A DNA stretch of 64,000 nt from Paenibacillus castaneae (GCF_002884445.1 NZ_KZ614144.1:5630712-5694711); one strand, 5' to 3'. Positions 45,744-54,903 are shown, counted from the stretch's first letter. Program-made: numbers and translations. The notes: generated from the sequence alone by a model not told the origin.

Positions 45744-46628
45744 CTAACCTTTAATGGAGCCTAGCAGCACGCCTTTAATAAAATGCTTTTGCAGAAATGG
45801 ATACACACATAATATCGGCACAATAGCGAACACAACTGCTGCTGCCCGAATGCCTTCCGGCGTAATCGAAATCTGCGAGACACCTTCCCCGCTTCCACGC
45901 AGCAGTTCTGGACTTACCAAATCAATCATCTGATACAATTTCACCATCAATGACACCTTATCTGTACTGCGAATATAGATTAGGACATTCATATAGGAGT
46001 TCCACCAGCCCACTGCATAAAACAGTGTCAATGCCGCGATGACCGGTTTCGATAGCGGCAAAATAATTCGCCATAAAACAGTGAAATCACCAGCACCGTC
46101 AATTGCAGCCGATTCTTCCAGCTCATCAGGCAGCCCTTCCAGGAATGTTTTCATAACGAACATATTGTAAGCGCTTATAAGAGCTGGAAGCCAAAGTGAC
46201 CAATACGTATTTGTCAGTCCAATGCTATTGATAAGCAGAAAATTAGGAATCAATCCGCCGCTGAACAGCATCGTAAATAAAATAGCCATCAGCATGAAAT
46301 TTCTGCCCTTCAATCTTGCTTTAGAGAGTGGATATGCGGCAATGATCGTAAAAAACATATTCAACGCCGTTCCAATTACCGTAATTACGACGGTGTTCTT
46401 CATTGCTATTATTAATTGGCCGTCTTTCAGCAGCTTTACATACGCTTCCATATTGAATTCAACCGGCCACATGAAGATTTCCGCAGCATTGATTGCCCTG
46501 CTGCTGCTAAATGATACTGCAATAACGTTAATGAACGGAAATAATGCCATGTAAGCGAGCAGTGCCAGCAAGATGTAATTAAACCAGCGAAAAAGTATCG
46601 ATGAAACGGTTTGTTTTCCAAGCTTCAG
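45744..46628 (-). CDS. ABC sugar permease (YtcP-like), non-standard start
   Basis: A 294-residue, six-helix permease. The EAA loop is EESAAIDGAGDFTVLWRIIL, near residue 178. The conventional in-frame start TTG at 46571 would cut off the first helix and has no ribosome site. AAAGGAGTGAT sits just before ATT (46631) and CTG (46628), and the frame from there reads LKLGKQTVSSILFRWFNYIL, the expected N-terminus. I place the start at CTG, with ATT possible. It follows the LplB-like gene by about 22 bases. Confidence 0.85.
   Translation of the reverse strand: MKLGKQTVSSILFRWFNYILLALLAYMALFPFINVIAVSFSSSRAINAAEIFMWPVEFNMEAYVKLLKDGQLIIAMKNTVVITVIGTALNMFFTIIAAYPLSKARLKGRNFMLMAILFTMLFSGGLIPNFLLINSIGLTNTYWSLWLPALISAYNMFVMKTFLEGLPDELEESAAIDGAGDFTVLWRIILPLSKPVIAALTLFYAVGWWNSYMNVLIYIRSTDKVSLMVKLYQMIDLVSPELLRGSGEGVSQISITPEGIRAAAVVFAIVPILCVYPFLQKHFIKGVLLGSIKG
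46166..46179. promoter_or_regulatory. Possible internal cre-like site
   Basis: TGTAAGCGCTTATA differs from the CcpA-site consensus TGWAANCGNTNWCA at one position. It lies inside the YtcP-like gene, so a roadblock-type catabolite control is possible but unproved. Confidence 0.3.
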
Positions 46629-46650
46629 AATGCATCACTCCTTTCGTCCC

Positions 46651-47631
46651 TTACCATAATCCTCGTTCTCCCAGCGCTTTTATAATTCGATTCACTGACA
46701 CGATGAGGATTAGGGCGATTAGTGATTGGAACAAACCTAATGCGGTAGTGTAGCTGTATTGCAAGTTCACAATCCCCCTTGTATACACGAAGGTACTGAT
46801 AACCTCGGCCACGCTCGTTACAGCAGGATTCCGCAGTGCATATACCTGTTCGAAACCAACATCCATCATTTTACCGACTTGCAAAATAAGAAGAATCGCA
46901 ATTGTACTGCGAATGCCTGGCAGTGTAACATGCCAGATTTGTTTTATTTTATTGGCACCGTCAATTTTGGCTGCTTCATACAACGTCGGATCAATGGATG
47001 CCATCGCTGCCAAATAAAGAATTGTTCCAAATCCTGCTTCTTTCCAAATACCGGATACGATGAACGTCACCGGCCACCACAGCTTATCGGCCATAAAATA
47101 AATCGGATCGATCCCAATCGCCTTCAGTAAATAATTCACTATTCCTGTAGATGGCGATAACAATGCAATAATGATGCTGCCAAGGACAATCCACGAAATA
47201 AAATGCGGAATGTACAGCAAGTTTTGCAAAGTCCGTTTGTACCATTCGACCCTTACCTCATTAAGCATGATCGCGAGCAAAATTGGGGCAGGAAAAGCAA
47301 AGAGCAAATGATAAAGGTTAAGCAGCAGTGTATTTTTTAATACAATATAAAATTCACGGCTTGCAAACAGCTTCTCGAACTGTTGAAATCCTACCCACGA
47401 GCTTCCCCAAATCCCATCGGACAATCGATAATTTTTGAACGCAATGATTTCTCCAGCCATCGGTGCGTATTTGAACAGTAATAAATAAATGGCTACAGGC
47501 ACTAGAAGCATATAAAGAAATCGATTCCGAGTTAATTCCTTCCGCATGGACGTTACCCAGCTCGAGCCTGTTCCTGTCTTCGGCATGTCAGGCATTGGAG
47601 CCCGAGCCGCCGACTGCGAATGCTGTTTCAA
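46651..47631 (-). CDS. ABC sugar permease (LplB-like)
   Basis: A 326-residue permease with six helices and a long polar N-terminus. LYMLLVPVAIYLLLFKYAPM is the first helix; YEAAKIDGANKIKQIWHVTL is the EAA loop that meets the ATPase. With YtcP-like and LipO-like proteins it makes a CUT1 importer that borrows a shared ATPase such as MsmX, as no ATPase gene is present here. AAAGGGGG lies before the TTG at 47631. It is the first gene of the operon. Confidence 0.9.
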   Translation of the reverse strand: MKQHSQSAARAPMPDMPKTGTGSSWVTSMRKELTRNRFLYMLLVPVAIYLLLFKYAPMAGEIIAFKNYRLSDGIWGSSWVGFQQFEKLFASREFYIVLKNTLLLNLYHLLFAFPAPILLAIMLNEVRVEWYKRTLQNLLYIPHFISWIVLGSIIIALLSPSTGIVNYLLKAIGIDPIYFMADKLWWPVTFIVSGIWKEAGFGTILYLAAMASIDPTLYEAAKIDGANKIKQIWHVTLPGIRSTIAILLILQVGKMMDVGFEQVYALRNPAVTSVAEVISTFVYTRGIVNLQYSYTTALGLFQSLIALILIVSVNRIIKALGERGLW

Positions 47632-48022
47632 TGTAATCCCCCTTTCTTATGCAAGTTATAATTCAGTTCAGCAATGCCTTGCTAACCTAAAGTAACATGT
47701 TCGATACGTTTGCCGAAATCTCCACTTTTTGTGCTGCTACTCTTTCACTCTGAAAGTGTACCCTTCCATTTTTGTGACGCTATCCCTTTTCCATTCTGGG
47801 TACGCTGAAAACCGTGTAATGGCTTGAGATTTGGGGTTTTCAGTGTGTAAAGACGAAGTTATTGCGCCCAAAATAAGTAGGCTCAATCCGGATATTAGAG
47901 GAGGCAAGTGAGGCCTTGAACGGGGAGGGGAGATTTCTAAATTACCCTCCATACAAAAACAGGCTATTCCGTAAGGTCTGTAATGACCTGAAGGATAGCC
48001 CCGTTTTTATGGATAGTACAGT
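47632..48022. other. Intergenic region before the polysaccharide operon
   Basis: No gene is supported. CTTTCA-CTC-TGAAAG (47742-47756) is a perfect 6-bp inverted repeat. GTACCC (47758-47763) and GGGTAC (47798-47803) can pair across 34 bases. These could be regulator sites for the operon, whose promoter I cannot place with confidence. Confidence 0.35.
47955..48009. terminator. Terminator after the SDR gene
   Basis: AAAAAC and GGCTATTCC pair with GGATAGCC and GTTTTT, with an inner AAGGTC/GACCT stem. On the minus strand it ends TTTTTG. Confidence 0.8.
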
Positions 48023-48832
48023 TTATTTAGCTTGTGCTTGCTTCATATATTGCTCGAAATCAGCAATGGTTGGATTGGATATATAATGGCCGCCCTCAAC
48101 TTGAATGGTTTGTCCTGTAATGAATTTGGACTCGTCGGAAGCTAGGAAAAGCACCGTGTACCCAATATCATCGGCCTCGCCATGATAAGGAAGCGCATTG
48201 TACTTCTGGAATATATCCAGTACGGCAGCCGGCATATTATTTTTGGCTGCTGGAGTTAAGATAAGTCCCGGAGCGACACCATTGCAGCGAATATGATCTT
48301 TGCCATATTGTGCAGCAATGTATCTGGTCAGGTTAACGACAGCAGCTTTGGAAGCACCATAGGCGGAACGAAGTGAATCCCCTGCGAATGCTGACATGGA
48401 TGCTGTATTAATGATCGATCCGCCCCCAGCCTTAATCATATGCGGAATAGCAAAGCGGCTGCCTAACAGCACACTCTTCGTATTCACATTCATAAGGCGG
48501 TCCCACTCATCCAAATCTATATTTACAACATCGAGATCTTTCTGCAGATTGGTTAGGCCAACGTTGTTGAATAATGTAGTAATTGTCCCGTACTGGGAAA
48601 CGGTGAAATCAACAGCTTCTTTGATCGAGGACTCCTGCCCCGCATCCAAGAAAACACCAACCGCTTCTCCGCCTTCGTTATTAATCAGCGCTGCCGCTTC
48701 TTTAGCAGCAGCGACATTGAAATCGGCAATAACGACTTTTGCGCCTTCTTTGGCCAATAAAGTGGCTGAAGACAAACCAATGCCAGAAGCTCCTCCAGTT
48801 ATTAACGCAACCTTGCCTTGTACTCTTCCCAT
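48023..48832 (-). CDS. Short-chain dehydrogenase/reductase
   Basis: A 269-residue classical SDR. ITGGASGIGLSSATLL is the NAD(P) loop, NNVG replaces NNAG, and YGASKAAVVNL holds the Tyr-Lys pair (about 154-161) with Ser earlier at NTASMSAF. The sequence IADFN after the second strand has an acidic residue, which favours NAD. Resembles cyclopentanol or 2,5-diketogluconate-type SDRs; substrate unknown. It follows the MarR gene by 36 bases. AAAGGGG precedes the ATG at 48832. Confidence 0.88.
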   Translation of the reverse strand: MGRVQGKVALITGGASGIGLSSATLLAKEGAKVVIADFNVAAAKEAAALINNEGGEAVGVFLDAGQESSIKEAVDFTVSQYGTITTLFNNVGLTNLQKDLDVVNIDLDEWDRLMNVNTKSVLLGSRFAIPHMIKAGGGSIINTASMSAFAGDSLRSAYGASKAAVVNLTRYIAAQYGKDHIRCNGVAPGLILTPAAKNNMPAAVLDIFQKYNALPYHGEADDIGYTVLFLASDESKFITGQTIQVEGGHYISNPTIADFEQYMKQAQAK

Positions 48833-48868
48833 TTTAATATCCCCTTTGGATGTCATTTTGAAATCTGT

Positions 48869-49303
48869 TTATACTTCAGGGTTTCGAAGATTTTTGAGCA
48901 GCTTCTCATGAATGATTAAATATTGCTGTTGCTCTTCCTCGCTTAACACTTGGAACAGCTCGACTCGCAGTTCCCGCCCTCTCTGCTGGGCTTCCTTTAG
49001 CACGTCTAAGCCCTTTTCCGTAATAGACAGGAGCACATTACGACGATCTTCCTCATTATATTTACGCTCTGCCAAGCTCAGCTTGATTAGACGATTAGCA
49101 ATATTGGTCAATGCTCCCGGCGTATAACCCAGATGCTTGGCTAGTACTGTTTGTTTCTGAGGACCCTTGTGCTTTAATTCAGACAGAACAAGAATCGGTG
49201 AAATGCCAATGTTATGCTCGAAAGAATTCATCCATCGAATAATGACTTCATTGGTAAATAATTCAACCGTATGAATCAGTTTAAAAATATCGGTTTGTTC
49301 CAA
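48869..49303 (-). CDS. MarR-family transcriptional regulator
   Basis: A 144-residue winged-helix protein: KQTVLAKHLGYTPGALTNIA is the recognition helix area and AERKYNEEDRRNVLLSITEK is the wing. It is the first gene of a pair with the SDR and probably controls it. AAGGAG lies before the TTG at 49303. The A/T-rich divergent region up to 49506 holds a consensus promoter on the plus strand. Confidence 0.88.
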   Translation of the reverse strand: MEQTDIFKLIHTVELFTNEVIIRWMNSFEHNIGISPILVLSELKHKGPQKQTVLAKHLGYTPGALTNIANRLIKLSLAERKYNEEDRRNVLLSITEKGLDVLKEAQQRGRELRVELFQVLSEEEQQQYLIIHEKLLKNLRNPEV

Positions 49304-49468
49304 TTTGATCTCCTTAGCTTTTCATAATAAATATCATCGCAGCTGCATATGAGTCTTGGTTCACGTCTCCATTGAAGGCTAGTTTCTTCGATGTTAACAG
49401 CTCCTTTCGAAAACTATTTTATCACAATAAAGTTGATTAATAAACCTTTTAACATTAAAACATTTTTA

Positions 49469-49497
49469 TTGACACGCCCGCTTAACGTGCGTATAAT
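49469..49497 (+). promoter_or_regulatory. Consensus sigma-A promoter
   Basis: TTGACA (49469-49474), 17 bases, TATAAT (49492-49497): a perfect match. The start codon of the next gene is only 10 bases past the -10 box. Confidence 0.85.
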
Positions 49498-49506
49498 CAC
49501 CGAGAA

Positions 49507-49791
49507 ATGCTGGAGCAAGAAATTTATTTGAATTTCAAAAATTTCAAAGACATCCCCTCTATTTATACATCCACTCTGTTTCTCAAACATGCGGATTTCA
49601 ATAAAGTGTCCTTTCTCATAGAAGAAGCTATCGAAAAGCTGTTAAAGAAAATTCAACGTCATCATGATGATTGGGGCGCTCTCAAGGACAGCACCCCTCC
49701 GAACGTACAGCTTGTGCATGACCATGTGCTTGTCCATACGGAGCTCGAGGTAGAGTGGCTGCGAAAGCTGCTAGCCTATGTGCGCAAATAG
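49507..49791 (+). CDS. Hypothetical helical protein, possibly leaderless
   Basis: A 94-residue protein, probably helical (FLIEEAIEKLLKKIQRHHDD and a hydrophilic end HTELEVEWLRKLLAYVRK). No family recognised. The ATG has no ribosome site and begins about 10 bases after a perfect -10 box, so the mRNA would have nearly no leader. An in-frame TTG at 49525 with GGAG upstream is an alternative start. Convergent with the YhgE gene. Confidence 0.55.
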   Translation: MLEQEIYLNFKNFKDIPSIYTSTLFLKHADFNKVSFLIEEAIEKLLKKIQRHHDDWGALKDSTPPNVQLVHDHVLVHTELEVEWLRKLLAYVRK

Positions 49792-49868
49792 CGGTCAGTT
49801 CCCAATACAGAAATGGCGGCCGAATGGGTCGCCCTTTTCAATTTGAGGCAAGCATATTATAAACTCCA

Positions 49869-52544
49869 TTATGAAATAATTTTTGTTTTCTTCGCATTCT
49901 CCATCGATTTCTTGATGATTCCACTCAGCGGACGCTTAAGGACCAGTGCCACAAACAAGCTCAGGCAAATAAACCCCACCAAAAACAAAATATCTCTAAG
50001 CGCCGTATCCCACAAAATTCCGCCTACTCCTTCTCTCAACAAGCTAATCGCATAAGTAAACGGCATGAATGGATTCAATGCTTGAAAGAACGGCGACGTC
50101 ATGCTAATCGGAAATGTTCCGCCCGAGCTGGAAAACTGGAACACCATGAATATGATCGCAATTCCTTTTCCCACATTGCCAAATACAGAAAGAAGTGTGT
50201 AGGTGATGGTAACAAATACGGCGCTGATTAGCATTGCAAATAAAGCAAACTCTAATTTGTCTGCTACAAAAGCATGCAGAAGGTAGAAATCCCCCAGCGA
50301 TATGCTTATCGCTTGAAGCAGCCCAATGGTCAAGAAAGTAGCTAATCTGCCCAAATACAGCTGATACGGTCTGTACATACCTCCCGGATTATCAGCCTCT
50401 GGTTTCAATAAAGAGATCAACAAAGTCGCTCCAACCCATAGAGATAATACACCATAAAACGGGGACATCGCCGATCCGTAATTCGGAAGAGGGTATATCC
50501 GATTTTGTTTAATCTGAACCGGGCTGGCTAGAAACTCGCTCTCCTTCTTAATATCTCCGCGCAGCAGCTTAGCTAAATCAGCGAAATGATTATTTTCTTC
50601 AACCTCTCTCAGCTTGTTAGCTGTTTGTCGAATAGCTTGCTGGAGCATCGGCAGGTCGTCACGTACGAGACCCGCGACCTTATGAACACCGGATTCAACC
50701 TCGGGAAGCTTATTGCGCACGAAATCGGCCAGCTTTGTGAGCTCTTCCTCTGTTCGAGGCAAGTCATTCTTGACGAATGCTGCCGCCTCATCCAGCTTCT
50801 TGCCGATTGCCGGAAGATTGTTCTGCAAGAAAGGTGCCGCTGCATTAATCGCCTTCGTGAATGCATCAGCCTTACTTTGCAGCGTTTGTGACAATTCATG
50901 CACCTTGGCGCGTATTTGAGGCAGCTCCTTTTGAATTTTGGCTAGCTCTGCTTGTCCGAGTTCCAGTCCGCTCTTTGTGTCCGCAAGAATCGCTTCGATA
51001 TCCGGCAGCTTCCCTTTCGCCTCTTGCAGCTTGCTTGCAGATGCATCAGCAAGCGTCTTTAGCTTTTCGATTCCAGCTTTGAGACTAGGTATTATTTCGC
51101 TGTCATATCTGGAGAGAATACTGTTTAATGAAGCGCTCGTATTTTGCGCGAGCTTGTTTAAGCTTTCGACTACATCCTTCGCAGGTGTTTTCCCATTCTC
51201 TAAGCTAGCAGCAATCGTAGTAAGCATTTGGATTTGCCTGTTTAACTGATCGGAAATGGTCTGCAGCCGTTTGATCTCATCAGTCAATGCTTGTCCGGGG
51301 ACATAGCTGTTCATTCGGCTAAGCAAAGATATCGTATTTCCAATTACTTTTGCAGCTGAGGATAGTCTATCCCGCACAGCAATTACCTCTTCTGCAGATG
51401 GCCAAGTATCTGGATCTGCCTGCAGAAGCCTCTCCGTTAGCAGCACAGTCAAATCCGCCGCTTGCTGCACTAGCGTCAGATTCTGCTTCACAAGCGGAAC
51501 AATCGTCTCGAACGCTTCGCTATTTGCGGTAAGGAAATCGTTCAATTGATTGGCGAAGGCCGCGCCTTTATCGGCAATTTCAGCCATTCGCGTCAGAGCA
51601 TTCTGAGCAGCTGTCACGATCTCAATGGCCTTTCCTGCTTTTTCTAATGCAAGATTAATGGTGTCCGAAATTTTATTGAAGCTTTGATCCAGCTCCTGGA
51701 TTCGAGCAACAGCTTGCTGAATTTCTGGAAGCTTCTTCTGAATGACAACAATTTCCGATAGTGCGGTAGTGATTTTAGGCCAATTCTGCTGGATTTGCAG
51801 CACATATTGAGCAGCCTTATTGATTTCCGGGATATACTTCTCAACTTCAATTATAATTTGTGCCTTGTCATGAATTTCAGGAAGCTTCTTCTCCAGCTCC
51901 AGCACCTTCTGTCCAGCAGCCTGAATTTCTGGCAGTTTTCTATCCAGCTCAAAAATGCCTGCCTCAATCTTCCGGATAATCGGCAGTTGTCCTTCAATTT
52001 CAATACCGACCTCAGAGAGCTTCGTAAGCAGGGCTTCGCTGACAGCCTCTGTAAAGTTCTCATTAATCTGCTTGGTGAGCGAGGAGACGCCTGACGAAGT
52101 AACCTTAGGGGCGATGGCATTCACTTTTTCGTTGACCGTATAGATTACTTCAGGCCTGTCCAGCTTACCATCGATAATACCGGTAATGGTCGATGAGAAA
52201 TCGGAAGGAATAAGGATACTCGCATAATAGGTTCCCCGCTCCACGCCTCTCTGAGCCTGTTCCCTATCTACAAATGTCCATCCAAGCTTCTTATTGTTCT
52301 TTAAGCTGTTAAGAAGCTCATCGCCAATATTAATATTTTTATCAGCAACAATCGTACCTTGATCCTCACTCGTGACCGCTATCTTGACACCTTCGGTATT
52401 GGCATATGGATCCCACACCGATTTGATATTCACCCAATCATATAGGCATGGGAGAATAATAATTCCAATAATTAAGAAAATTCCAGTCGGTACTTTTAAA
52501 ATGTTCAACCAATCCGTTTTGTATATTTGCCATATTGAACGCAT
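49869..52544 (-). CDS. YhgE/Pip domain membrane protein with long coiled coils
   Basis: A protein of 891 residues: N-terminal helix (VPTGIFLIIGIIILPCLYDW), a YhgE/Pip-like beta region (VKIAVTSEDQGTIVADKNIN), about 500 residues of helices with repeated KLPEI-like motifs, then five to six membrane segments from about 700. This plan is that of YhgE and phage-infection-protein homologues, whose function is not settled; ESX-type secretion links are known for some. GGTGGTGAA precedes the ATG at 52544; an earlier ATG has none. Confidence 0.85.
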   Translation of the reverse strand: MRSIWQIYKTDWLNILKVPTGIFLIIGIIILPCLYDWVNIKSVWDPYANTEGVKIAVTSEDQGTIVADKNINIGDELLNSLKNNKKLGWTFVDREQAQRGVERGTYYASILIPSDFSSTITGIIDGKLDRPEVIYTVNEKVNAIAPKVTSSGVSSLTKQINENFTEAVSEALLTKLSEVGIEIEGQLPIIRKIEAGIFELDRKLPEIQAAGQKVLELEKKLPEIHDKAQIIIEVEKYIPEINKAAQYVLQIQQNWPKITTALSEIVVIQKKLPEIQQAVARIQELDQSFNKISDTINLALEKAGKAIEIVTAAQNALTRMAEIADKGAAFANQLNDFLTANSEAFETIVPLVKQNLTLVQQAADLTVLLTERLLQADPDTWPSAEEVIAVRDRLSSAAKVIGNTISLLSRMNSYVPGQALTDEIKRLQTISDQLNRQIQMLTTIAASLENGKTPAKDVVESLNKLAQNTSASLNSILSRYDSEIIPSLKAGIEKLKTLADASASKLQEAKGKLPDIEAILADTKSGLELGQAELAKIQKELPQIRAKVHELSQTLQSKADAFTKAINAAAPFLQNNLPAIGKKLDEAAAFVKNDLPRTEEELTKLADFVRNKLPEVESGVHKVAGLVRDDLPMLQQAIRQTANKLREVEENNHFADLAKLLRGDIKKESEFLASPVQIKQNRIYPLPNYGSAMSPFYGVLSLWVGATLLISLLKPEADNPGGMYRPYQLYLGRLATFLTIGLLQAISISLGDFYLLHAFVADKLEFALFAMLISAVFVTITYTLLSVFGNVGKGIAIIFMVFQFSSSGGTFPISMTSPFFQALNPFMPFTYAISLLREGVGGILWDTALRDILFLVGFICLSLFVALVLKRPLSGIIKKSMENAKKTKIIS

Positions 52545-52684
52545 GCATTCACCACCAGCTGCTATAGAATGTTGATCTGTGCTGCGAAAGATTCTATTAC
52601 CGTGATAATAACCTATCATTTTATAATACCCATAAAACATATTTATGATTAATTAATCATTGGACAAAGTGAGGAGACTAGTAT

Positions 52685-52810
52685 ATGGGCATTAGCAAAG
52701 AAAAAGCAGCAATTGTAATGGGTGCTGGCAGTGGAATGGGACGCGAGGAAGTGATTCTGCTTGCGAAAAAAGGAGCAAAGGTGCGGTTGGCCTTTAGATA
52801 CAACGATTGA
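52685..52810 (+). pseudogene. SDR gene fragment
   Basis: AGGAGACTAGTAT precedes an ATG and a 41-codon frame: KEKAAIVMGAGSGMGREEVI is the Rossmann glycine loop of an SDR, and the frame ends RLAFRYND. It has no catalytic part, so it looks like the start of a decayed gene. A terminator follows at 52821. Confidence 0.65.
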
Positions 52811-52820
52811 ATTCCACAAA

Positions 52821-52856
52821 AGCCATGCTGCTTAGAAAAGCTGCATGGCTCATAGT
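52821..52856. terminator. Terminator downstream of the SDR remnant
   Basis: AGCCATGC and GCATGGCT (52821-52828, 52843-52850) form the stem, followed by CATAGTCATTTTTT. It can also stop the minus-strand dioxygenase gene. Confidence 0.65.
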
Positions 52857-52868
52857 CATTTTTTCTAA

Positions 52869-53642
52869 TTAAACCAGTTGAAAATTCGGCTTTACCTTAT
52901 CGAAGTTAGGGTTTTCTCCGCTAACCATCAGGCCCATTCCCCAATCGATATGAACATTTTCCGTTGGGAAATCAGCAGGATCACGATATTGGAATAAGAC
53001 ATTCCTTCTCGTCCGCTCACTTCTGTTAGCCGAAGAACCATGAATCGTCAAATAATTGAAGAACAATACATCACCCGCTTCCGCTTCGCAAAGCGTTCCA
53101 TCTGCAAGGGGATATTGCTTATGATTCAGGTAGTAGCTCCCTACATGAGGCAGCTCCCCCTGTTTGTGAGACCCGGGAATAACACGCAAGCAGCCATTCT
53201 CTTCATCGGCGCGATCCAGATGAACGCTAGCAGCCAGCATCGTATGCTTCTCATGCGGAAAATAAGGATAGTCCTGATGCATAGGGAACGCTGCCCCGTT
53301 TTCTGGCGGCTTTACAAGCATTTTCGAATGATGAAGCAGTACATTGGGCCCGATTAATTGGGAGAGAACGGAAACCATATTGGGATGGATAGCTGCCCGC
53401 ATAAAGGAAGCATCATGATAATGGACGTCATGGAAGCCTTTGAGCACAAGCTTCTTCAATTGATCCGGCGGAAGAAAGTCTCCCTGCCATGCAGCGTTTG
53501 CATCCAGCTTCGATAAAGCAGCCCTCTTAATAACCCCGTCAATCGCATCGCGCATCTGCGCCACTTCCGTTTCATTGAATACACCTTTGACCAAAAGATA
53601 CCCATTATCTTTGTAAAATTGTACATCCTCGCTTCGTATCAC
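52869..53642 (-). CDS. Phytanoyl-CoA dioxygenase family protein
   Basis: A 257-residue Fe(II)/2-oxoglutarate oxygenase of the PhyH type. FPMHQDYPYFPHE has the HxD pair of iron ligands, LTIHGSSANRSERTRRN has the distal His and the Arg that holds 2-oxoglutarate. GCLRVIPGSHKQGELPH is a PhyH signature. Hydroxylation substrate unknown. The GTG at 53642 follows AGGAGG by 7 bases; an ATG two codons earlier touches the site. Divergent from an AraC regulator. Confidence 0.9.
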   Translation of the reverse strand: MIRSEDVQFYKDNGYLLVKGVFNETEVAQMRDAIDGVIKRAALSKLDANAAWQGDFLPPDQLKKLVLKGFHDVHYHDASFMRAAIHPNMVSVLSQLIGPNVLLHHSKMLVKPPENGAAFPMHQDYPYFPHEKHTMLAASVHLDRADEENGCLRVIPGSHKQGELPHVGSYYLNHKQYPLADGTLCEAEAGDVLFFNYLTIHGSSANRSERTRRNVLFQYRDPADFPTENVHIDWGMGLMVSGENPNFDKVKPNFQLV

Positions 53643-53789
53643 GAGCATACCTCCTCAATCGAAATAGGTTTAACTTGCTTGTTTCTATACCCTATTTTAA
53701 GATGGGAGAACATAGATCGTCTTTGCTTGAAGCAGACAGATTTTTGCACAATAAGGACATCATCTTATAGCAGATAGGTGGGATACCTC

Positions 53790-54665
53790 ATGTATCTTTG
53801 TAAAGAAACACAATCGATGCTCAATGAACAAGCTCTTCTCCTCAGCGGGGCCGGAGCCACTTTCAACGTATACTACTGGGGTGTCAATCCCCAGCTATTT
53901 GACAATCCCATACACAGACACTCTTTCTTCGAAGTTTGCTATGTTATGGACGGTGAAGGCGAATATATGGACAACGGGATTAACTATTCGCTGCGTAAAG
54001 GAACGCATTTCTGCTCTAAGCCTGGTGTAACCCATCAGATCCGTACACAGAATGGGCTATTCTTACTCTATGTTGCATTTGAAATAGATGAATCCCGCTC
54101 TCAAGAGACGGTTATTGAAGCTTTTCGTTCCCTAGCACAATCAGGAGCTGTTTGTTTGCAGGCGGAAGATGAGTCACCGACTTCGCTCTTATGGAGGAGC
54201 TTGTTAATGCATGAACGTATAGCAGGAGCCCTGCCCCTGCATGCTGTTCTTTCAACCGCACATGCGCTGCTGCTTTCCTTCTCCACTTTATTTGGCGTTC
54301 ACGAGCCTATCCAAACTATAAAGCATAGCTCTGCGACTCTACTGCGCCAAGCGAAGCTCTACATACGAGACAACCTCTCCCAGCCATTAAACCTACGCGG
54401 CGTTGCAAAATATTTGAACATTTCCGAGCGGCATCTTTCCAGGCTGTTCGCATTCGGCATCCATGAGAATTTCACCAACTACATCCGCCATGAGAGAATA
54501 AGAGAAGCTTCCCGCTTATTAGCAACAAGCGAGCTTTCGATTAAAGAGATTGCAGAGATGACAGGATTCTCCTCTGTTCATTACTTTACGCGCGTGTTTA
54601 TGAAAGATAAAGAGGTTCCGCCTGGACAATTTCGTCGGCGATACCATACATCAAGCCCTTTATAA
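53790..54665 (+). CDS. AraC-family transcriptional regulator
   Basis: A 291-residue regulator: an N-terminal cupin part (NPIHRHSFFEVCYVMDGEGE) and a C-terminal AraC double helix-turn-helix (LRGVAKYLNISERHLSRLF and IKEIAEMTGFSSVHYFTRVF). The cupin suggests a small-molecule ligand. It faces the PhyH gene across about 150 bases, so it may control it. AGGTGG lies before the ATG at 53790; a GTG four codons earlier is less likely. Confidence 0.88.
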   Translation: MYLCKETQSMLNEQALLLSGAGATFNVYYWGVNPQLFDNPIHRHSFFEVCYVMDGEGEYMDNGINYSLRKGTHFCSKPGVTHQIRTQNGLFLLYVAFEIDESRSQETVIEAFRSLAQSGAVCLQAEDESPTSLLWRSLLMHERIAGALPLHAVLSTAHALLLSFSTLFGVHEPIQTIKHSSATLLRQAKLYIRDNLSQPLNLRGVAKYLNISERHLSRLFAFGIHENFTNYIRHERIREASRLLATSELSIKEIAEMTGFSSVHYFTRVFMKDKEVPPGQFRRRYHTSSPL

Positions 54666-54763
54666 TTGGTCAGCGGTTACTAGGTTCACTATGTATTCCT
54701 CAAAAGTTCGTTAACTCTTTTCCTTTTTCTAGATTGATGTTTGAAAGTTTTTGAATGCTTAGT

Positions 54764-54808
54764 AAGCAGCCAGACAAACCGACATGAATTCAGTTTGTCT
54801 GGCTGCTT
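54764..54808. terminator. Terminator between AraC and collagen-like genes
   Basis: AAGCAGCCAGACAAAC pairs with GTTTGTCTGGCTGCTT around a 13-base loop. It lies 100 bases past the AraC stop and serves both directions. Confidence 0.8.
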
Positions 54809-54903
54809 CTATATGAAGAAAAACGTAAAGGCTGAATACTTAACTATTTAAGTTTTTCCAAAATAGCTATAAGGGAATAGCTATGCCTATCATAAACGTA
54901 CCT

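Noticed and set aside
46581..46635. ATG at 46635 on the minus strand opening another frame before the YtcP-like gene
   Set aside because: It ends after 18 codons and is not in the permease frame; it overlaps the ribosome site.
47737..47952. 71-codon frame on the minus strand before the LplB-like gene
   Set aside because: No ribosome site, no plausible protein composition, and it spans the palindromes of the regulatory region.
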